The position numbers and the translations under genes are program-made. The notes below the pieces were generated by a model. It had not been told where the DNA came from. It was given only the letters and a program-made list of their open reading frames with translations, and ran no database searches. Below, in pieces: positions 58,939 through 64,000 of a DNA stretch of 64,000 nt. Position 1 is the first letter of the stretch. Each line of letters opens with the position of its first letter. Origin of the DNA: Hyaloscypha bicolor E (taxonomy: Eukaryota > Ascomycota > Leotiomycetes > Helotiales > Hyaloscyphaceae); assembly GCF_002865645.1 (NCBI RefSeq), contig NW_020194667.1:2255762-2319761 (forward strand). The letters run 5' to 3'.

Positions 58939-59480
58939 CAGTGTGTCAAATGAATAGAGTAGAATAGAATAACGGCCGTTACTCTTATTTTATTCATATA
59001 TTATTCAAGTTATTCATGAATAATCATGAATAATTCGAATAACGCACGTGATCCGTGCACGTGATTGAGCTAGCCTAATCGGGTAAGGCTTCCGGGGGGC
59101 CCGCACCTAGCGCCACCTCGCTACCCAATCAGGTGGTAGTGGCGCTTGGTAAGCGGATCGAACTTTAGCGATAATCAGTTTATATATTATAGAAAATCTG
59201 TATTTAAGTAGCCTTATATAATTATTAGCTTAGCTTATATAAGGCTGCTTAATAAATACCTTAGTTTCTTTTTTTAAATTTAAATATATGTCAATTTACT
59301 ATAATTAATTGACTTCCACGTGACTTCCACGTGGTTATTCATGGTTATTCATGTTATTCATGAATAATTAATCTATTTTACTCAAATTATTTAAGATATT
59401 CGTTACTCTTATTTTATTCAAGTTATTCATGAATTATTCATGAATAACTCGAATAACTTGAATAATCCTTTGACACACTG
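58939..59480. mobile_element. hAT-2 element, complete non-autonomous copy
   Basis: A 542-base element with terminal inverted repeats CAGTGTGTCAAA / TTTGACACACTG and exact 8-base target duplications GGAAAAAT at 58931-58938 and 59481-59488. Subterminal zones repeat TTATTCATGAATAA palindromes in both orientations. The middle has a GC-rich core (59040-59165, with CACGTGATCCGTGCACGTGA). No transposase. Same family as the end at 12800-13048. Confidence 0.9.
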
Positions 59481-59488
59481 GGAAAAAT

Positions 59489-60106
59489 TAAGGAGCATAA
59501 AAAGGAACTTAGGGAAAGTAGTCAACATGAAGTGTTATTGAGGTGACAAGCCTGCATAGATGCTCATGACCTGGAAGCGCTTCGAGATGACATCCTGTCG
59601 ATATATTACAAATATTCAAACCCCGTTCGGTAAATCCCAAAGGTCAATCCTTGGAGGAGAGTGTAAGGTAGAAATACGGCTGCATTCGTTCCAATCTCCG
59701 TTTTCGGTCGACTACTTACAGAGACGCCTAGGGGTTGCTTGTTCAGATCTCATCCCAGGCGTTAATGTCGAGGAATAGTAAGAGCCGCGAGTCTCTATAC
59801 GCTTGAATCTCAATTCGACCTTATTTCTCCGCTTTCTTATTCCTTTCAATACCAACCTTCCTCGTGCACGTGACACGGAATGCATCCGGCGGATGAGTAA
59901 GTGGTACGGTCTGCACCACCCATCTCACCCGGATCCCCCGTAATCTTGCTTTCTGGGGTAAGACATTCCGAATTCAAGGTGGAAAATCCAAAAGTGTAGC
60001 AATGGGGTGCAGAAATGGAGTGAAGAACGCATATTTACGCTTTTCAACCGGGCTTCCCTAACCCCTAACATTAAACCGCCAAAAAAACCATCGAACATCA
60101 GCAACG
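59489..60106 (+). promoter_or_regulatory. Upstream region of the ACMSD-like gene
   Basis: Contains GTGCACGTGACAC at about 59864-59876 (an E-box, CACGTG) and, close by, CATCCGGCGGATG at 59883-59895, an inverted repeat of CATCCG around a central base. CCG/CGG half-sites are typical of fungal Zn2Cys6 regulators. Both lie 210-245 bases before the start codon. A regulatory role is inference. Confidence 0.35.
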
Positions 60107-61432
60107 ATGTCACCGGCTCGAATGGCTGACTGCGGCTGTGGCTACGGCAGCCCAGGGAAATCAACCCGTAATTCGGAGAAGATATCTGGAGCGTCACTCT
60201 TTCGAATCGACATGCATACCCACATCATGCCTCCAACCCTCCCAGATCTCTCCCCATTCTCTCCTCCCGACTCACCGCGACCATGGCTCCAATTGAAACC
60301 AAGTCCCAAGGATCCAGAAAAGGTCGATATGTATGTGGGCGATTCCTTTTTCCGAACAGTGGAACCGAATTGCTTTTCTGGCGCTACGAGATTGCGAGAA
60401 ATGGACGAAGCAGGAGTGGATGTCCAAGTTCTCTCCACGATCCCGATTCTATTCTTCTATGACGAAGCCCCTGAACCAGTTACAATCCTAGCGCAGTATT
60501 TAAACAATCATATCGCCTCCTTATGCAGAGAGTATCCCGGACGATTCGTAGGTCTGGCTACCGTTCCGCTTCAGGATGTAAATGCGAGTGTGGAAGAGTT
60601 GAAAAGAGCGGCACGCGGGTTGAGGCTCGAAGGGGTAGAAATCGGGACAACGATTGGAGGCAAGAACCTCGATGATCCATCTCTAGACCCGTTCTGGAGA
60701 GCATGCGAGGAGCTGGATTTCCCAGTCTTCGTACATCCGCTTGGGTACTCGCTGCAGAAGGAGAATCCGGAACGATGGGGGAAGTATTGGGCAAGTTGGC
60801 TGGTGGGAATGTAAGTTATCCCTTTCTAAATCATGTCAGAGAGTTGATGCTAGAACAGGCCGTCCGAGACGGCATTGGCGATCCTTAATCTGACATGTTC
60901 TGGGGTTCTGAACCGCTTCCCAAACCTCAAGTTCTGCTTTGCTCACGCAGGCGGCTCTTTCCCCTCCTTGCTTGGTAGAATCGAACACGGTTATGAGTGC
61001 CGTCCCGATCTCGTCGCGCTCCACGCAGGTGGTATCTCTCCGAAGCATCATCTGGCTTTTGGGAGCAACATCTGGATTGATAGCTTAGTCCATGATCCTG
61101 ATTTATTGGAGTATATCTGTAAGAAGATTGGCAAGGATAGAGTGTTGATGGGGAGTGACTATCCATTCCCACTAGGGGAAGTACCTGTTGCCGGGCAGAT
61201 GTTGGCCGAGGAGGAAGAGCTTGACGGGTTTCTAAGTTGGGATGAGAGGGCTATGATGTTGGCAGGGAGCACGATCAATTTTCTTGGTCTTGAGGACGCG
61301 TTTGGAGGTGTCTTCATAGAGAGACTGGAAAAGTTTCGGAGGATCAACGGACTGGATAGGAAAGGGAAGAACGGAGTGGCCACACCACCGACGACCGGAA
61401 ACCCTGGGTTTTCCACCTTGTCATCTAGCTGA
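60107..61432 (+). CDS. ACMSD: 2-amino-3-carboxymuconate-6-semialdehyde decarboxylase (ACMSD)
   Basis: Two exons, 60107-60810 and 60859-61432, with a 48-base intron (GTAAGT...CAG), give 425 residues. The metal-dependent amidohydrolase set is complete: HxH at 37 and 39 (IDMHTHIMP), His210 (FVHPLGYS), His264 (FAHAGGSFP) and Asp335 ([10 protein letters not shown]). The substrate-binding Arg283 (RPDL) is also present. WASWLVGM spliced to PSETALAI matches the ACMSD-specific WLVGMP motif, and [16 protein letters not shown] motifs occur. The enzyme decarboxylates the unstable ring-cleavage product of 3-hydroxyanthranilate, diverting it from quinolinate/NAD formation. Compared with animal ACMSD there are about 35 extra N-terminal residues, so the true start might be later (60122) or an upstream exon may exist. 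Neighbouring RidA-like and aldehyde dehydrogenase genes fit the next pathway steps. A related amidohydrolase decarboxylase role is less likely. Confidence 0.92.
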
Positions 61433-62447
61433 ATGCGGTCTGATTTTGGTTCATTTTGAGAAGTTTGATGTGCAATCGGGTGATTTGTAAAATCGACATG
61501 AAGCAATTTATGGCGGGCCAAGTATACAATGAAGAACAAGCATGATGATGATGATGATGATGATGATTATTTTCGTCCGGGAAAACTAGAAGAAACTAGC
61601 TTTCCTCTAAACCTCCCATGGGGTATGGGGACGTACTAAGCTTATAGGATATTTATATACAGAGTCCTACTTGTAAAAGAAGCCAAAAACCACGAGGGGT
61701 AAAAAGACATCCTCTATAAGCAGCCCCGGGTCCCTAATCCCGCGGTGTTTCAGTGCCCCCGTAAACCTTATAGAAAGCATTTCTAGTATGAGCGAACATA
61801 CCAAAGGCTTGTAACTATCCACCTCCCCGGCCATTTGGGGTGGCGATCAGATTCCATTCAGAGCACTCCAGGTAGCCCAAAGCTCCCTTAGACAAGTGCA
61901 TCGACGCCACACGAAGGCGCAATACCAAGTCTCCTCTACTTCTCCCCCTCCCCCCTCCCCTCCTTCCCCCTTCCCACAATCTCTCCCTCGTATCTGCCAC
62001 GTTGCATTATCAGGCCTGCCTTTGCAGGAGGATTCCTCCACCATATAGCCCCCTCAAGAGAGTAGGCAAGTCGAGTAGGCCACGGTGTCCACCCCGATTT
62101 CCCTCCGCAATATATATAGAACAAGTCGTGCCGTCGCGTGTCGAGGAGAAGAAGGAGGAGGAGGAGGAGGAGTCGTAGAGGATCGTCGATAAGGGAAAAT
62201 CTCTTCGTGTGACGCTGTGCGAGCGTTCGAAAGAAGCATCGCTTTCACAGCGTATCGATAGTTGACTCAATCTTGGCCCTATGCTCCGGAGAGCATAGGT
62301 TGACAGCCTGCACCACGAGGAGGTGTTGAGTCGTCGCAGGCCCTGTGAAGAACAAGCAGAACGATTCAAAGACGGAATTTTTGTACGACACCTTTGATAG
62401 ACGGTCATGCTTTCATGAAAGCTATGGCAATTTTATTCCTCCCTATC
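61433..62447. other. Spacer with ATG and GGA triplet microsatellites
   Basis: Includes an (ATG)n run at about 61541-61567 just beyond the ACMSD stop and a GGA/AGG run at 62150-62171. It holds the converging 3' flanks of the ACMSD and RidA-like genes. Open frames at 61815-62408 look incidental. Confidence 0.4.
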
Positions 62448-62909
62448 TCAAGATTCCCCAACAACAATAGCAGTACACTTAATCTCAACGCACAGCTTCT
62501 CACTCGGCAATGCCGCGACCTGTACTGTCGTCCTGGCTGGGGCTCTATCCTTCACCGGGAACACCGTATTCCAAACCTCATTCATGCCAGAATAATCCTT
62601 CATATCCGTCAAGAAAACTGTCGCATCAACGACATTTTCTAGCCCCCCTTTCCCCTGCGTCGCACCCTTGATAATCGTACCAATGTTCTCGAGGACCGCA
62701 GCAGTTTGTTCACGTATGTCGAGGGTGAAGGAGCCAGATGGTGAAGTAGTGCAACCGGCATAAGTGCCGTCACCCCTACGAGAAGAGGTGCCTGAGATGT
62801 ATATAGTCTTTGATGTAGAAGAAGCGTGAACGGTGCGTGCGTGGGGGTAGTTGGCGAGACCTTGTGCGGACGAGACGGGGAGAAAATAGGGTTTGCCGTT
62901 TGTGGACAT
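62448..62909 (-). CDS. RidA/YjgF-family protein, probable 2-aminomuconate deaminase
   Basis: A 153-residue single-exon protein starting at ATG 62909 (MSTNGKPYFLPVSSAQGLANY). The longer frame to 63056 adds a basic, Ser-rich stretch without family support. The fold marks are IYISGTSSRRGDGTYAG, IREQTAAVLENIGTII, ENVVDATVFLTDM, the ligand-binding Arg126 in APARTTV and Glu142 in VEIKC near the end. RidA proteins hydrolyse enamine/imine intermediates. A subgroup, 2-aminomuconate deaminase, converts 2-aminomuconate to 4-oxalocrotonate. The specific call rests on the flanking ACMSD and semialdehyde dehydrogenase genes. A general imine deaminase is the alternative. It is divergent from the dehydrogenase gene. 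Confidence 0.85.
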   Translation of the reverse strand: MSTNGKPYFLPVSSAQGLANYPHARTVHASSTSKTIYISGTSSRRGDGTYAGCTTSPSGSFTLDIREQTAAVLENIGTIIKGATQGKGGLENVVDATVFLTDMKDYSGMNEVWNTVFPVKDRAPARTTVQVAALPSEKLCVEIKCTAIVVGES

Positions 62910-63503
62910 TTCGGAAAGAAATTTGATTTGGAAACAGAGGTAAGAAAGAGTGAGGGATGCAAGGCTGAAAAATATTTTCAAGGGTCTGATTCTTGCTGGA
63001 GGAGGAATTGTAGACGAGGCTGTGAGTGGATTGTGAAGGCGGCGAGAGTGGGACACGGATGCGGATGTCGATCGCCGGCTCGCTTAGCTCAGCGAGTAAA
63101 AGGGGTATTTTTGAGGCGCGGACCGAGGCCTGGAATTTCTCATCACGAGTTCTTTGGGAACGTAAGTATCTAACAAACGTTCTGCAAGGAATTGTATACG
63201 AGTCCTTGAAGTTTAATCTTGTTAAGTACAAACATTTAGAAGTATACTATAAATTTTGTTGAATTTTCCCTGGATACCTCTTGGAGTTGATGCACGATAA
63301 GAGTGGTACGGAAGCGGACCGGAGATCCTCCAAGATGGGGAAGGTGGGGTTCCACAAAGTCCCATCACGTGTCTAGTACAACAACTCCTCTGCTCTTAGC
63401 CACGAGTCAAACGAATTGACATATGCCCCGGCGATTCGAGCTTTTGTTTTCACTCGGGAGATTCTGCATCAGCATCCCTGGAAGTACCCCCACCACAAGA
63501 AGC
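62910..63503. promoter_or_regulatory. Shared divergent promoter of RidA-like and dehydrogenase genes
   Basis: A 594-base gap separates two start codons facing away from each other. It contains CATCACGTGTCT (CACGTG at about 63365-63370) on the dehydrogenase side and several CGG half-sites (GCGGATG at 63059-63066, GCGGACCGG at about 63313). The CACGTG word also occurs before ACMSD. Co-regulation is inferred from architecture, not shown. Confidence 0.4.
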
Positions 63504-64000
63504 ATGGCTTCCCTACTCTGTTCAGCATTATGGGAACGCAACACCCTGGAAAAAGCACACAACTTTCTCACAACCTGGAAATCCTTCCCTCTGGTACTGG
63601 AAAACTATGTCTCCAATACTTTTGCCTCTAGTTCTTACTTCGAAAACATCCCATCTTTCAACCCCCAGACCGGTCAACTCTACGCTCATGTCCCACTCAG
63701 CACGCCCGCAGCCGTGGACAGCGCCGTCCTGGCTGCTGAAGCTGCTTTCAAAACCTGGAGTAAGACGACTCGAGCAGAACGATCCAAGTATTTGCAGAGG
63801 ATTGCCGCGTTGATACAGGAGAATCGGGAACTGTTTGCAGTATGGGAGAGTATTGACCAAGGCAAGACGTTGGAGCGAGCGAGGGTGGAGGTTGATAGAG
63901 CGGTTTCCAATTTCTCGTAAGCACTGCTTCGCCGCCCTTTCAATATAAGTACCTCATGTTGATTTATCAGTTTAGTTACTTTTCCACTTATATCTTGCAC
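63504..64000 (+). CDS. Aldehyde dehydrogenase, 2-aminomuconate-semialdehyde type (partial)
   Basis: 5' part of an NAD(P)-dependent aldehyde dehydrogenase, cut by the window edge. Exon 1 (63504-63916) and the first 25 bases of exon 2 (63976-64000) are joined over a 59-base intron (GTAAGC...TAG). The join yields AVSNFSYFSTYILH, the usual RxxxNFRYFA region. Motifs of the N-terminal NAD domain: LENYVSNTF, YFENIPSFNPQTGQLYAHVP, AAEAAFKTWSKTTRAERSKY and ESIDQGKTLERARVEVDRAV. This closely follows the ALDH8A1/2-aminomuconic semialdehyde dehydrogenase pattern (LENF.DGKF ... DQGKTL). It would oxidise 2-aminomuconate semialdehyde to 2-aminomuconate. Catalytic Cys and Glu lie beyond the window. The first ~28 residues look unusual for the family, so the start or a small 5' intron could differ. 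Confidence 0.85.

Noticed and set aside
61815..62408. Several minus-strand frames of 60-130 codons
   Set aside because: Composition follows GGA/AGG simple sequence and no family features are seen. Probably incidental in the 3' spacer.
63074..63106. Stem-like GCTCGCTTAGCTCAGCGAG resembling part of a tRNA
   Set aside because: No cloverleaf, no T-loop GTTCRA and no acceptor pairing around it.

Overview
The window looks like genomic DNA of a filamentous ascomycete (Pezizomycotina). Spliced genes with 43-76 base GT-AG introns sit in moderately GC-rich islands. Between the islands lie very AT-rich, TpA-rich blocks in which almost every C and G has decayed to T and A, the signature of repeat-induced point mutation (RIP). 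No rRNA, tRNA or CRISPR array was seen.

Layout. 1-4.4 kb: a small TA-flanked inverted-repeat element, an 18-base minisatellite, an A28 tract beside a G-run, and the 3' end of a CorA-like transporter gene. 4.4-12.8 kb: AT-rich, with an LTR element (5.27-11.02 kb). 13.07-13.69 kb: a lone intact Nudix hydrolase gene. 13.875-21.9 kb: a TA-flanked inverted-repeat transposon carrying a nested 6.8-kb LTR element. 22.4-23.9 kb: an intact three-exon family-25 glycosyltransferase-like gene. 24.2-39.3 kb: AT-rich, with a Tc1/mariner transposase remnant and two tandem copies of an unclassified element, the second split by a RIP-mutated hAT element. 40.1-50.1 kb: a gene island with a carboxymuconolactone decarboxylase-like gene, a better-preserved copy of the same hAT family with two further element types inside it, a pseudogene, a GPI-like surface protein and a beta-propeller protein. 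50.2-55.4 kb: AT-rich, with a Fot1/pogo-type transposase remnant, a solo LTR and several small inverted-repeat elements. 55.7-57.9 kb: a frameshifted membrane-protein gene and a tiny secreted-protein candidate. 58.9-59.5 kb: a complete short hAT element. 60.1-64.0 kb: a three-gene cluster.

The most interesting functional unit is the right-end cluster: an ACMSD-type amidohydrolase, a RidA/2-aminomuconate-deaminase-like protein and a 2-aminomuconate-semialdehyde-dehydrogenase-like enzyme cut by the window edge. Together they would carry the ring-cleavage product of 3-hydroxyanthranilate (kynurenine pathway) through 2-aminomuconate semialdehyde and 2-aminomuconate to 4-oxalocrotonate. That is a catabolic branch of tryptophan breakdown rather than NAD synthesis. 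The last two genes are divergent and share one promoter region.

The most interesting structural signal is the hAT family seen both nearly clean (41.55-42.76 kb) and heavily RIP-mutated (33.9-36.5 kb), each with its 8-bp target duplication. This allows a base-by-base reading of the mutation process within the window.
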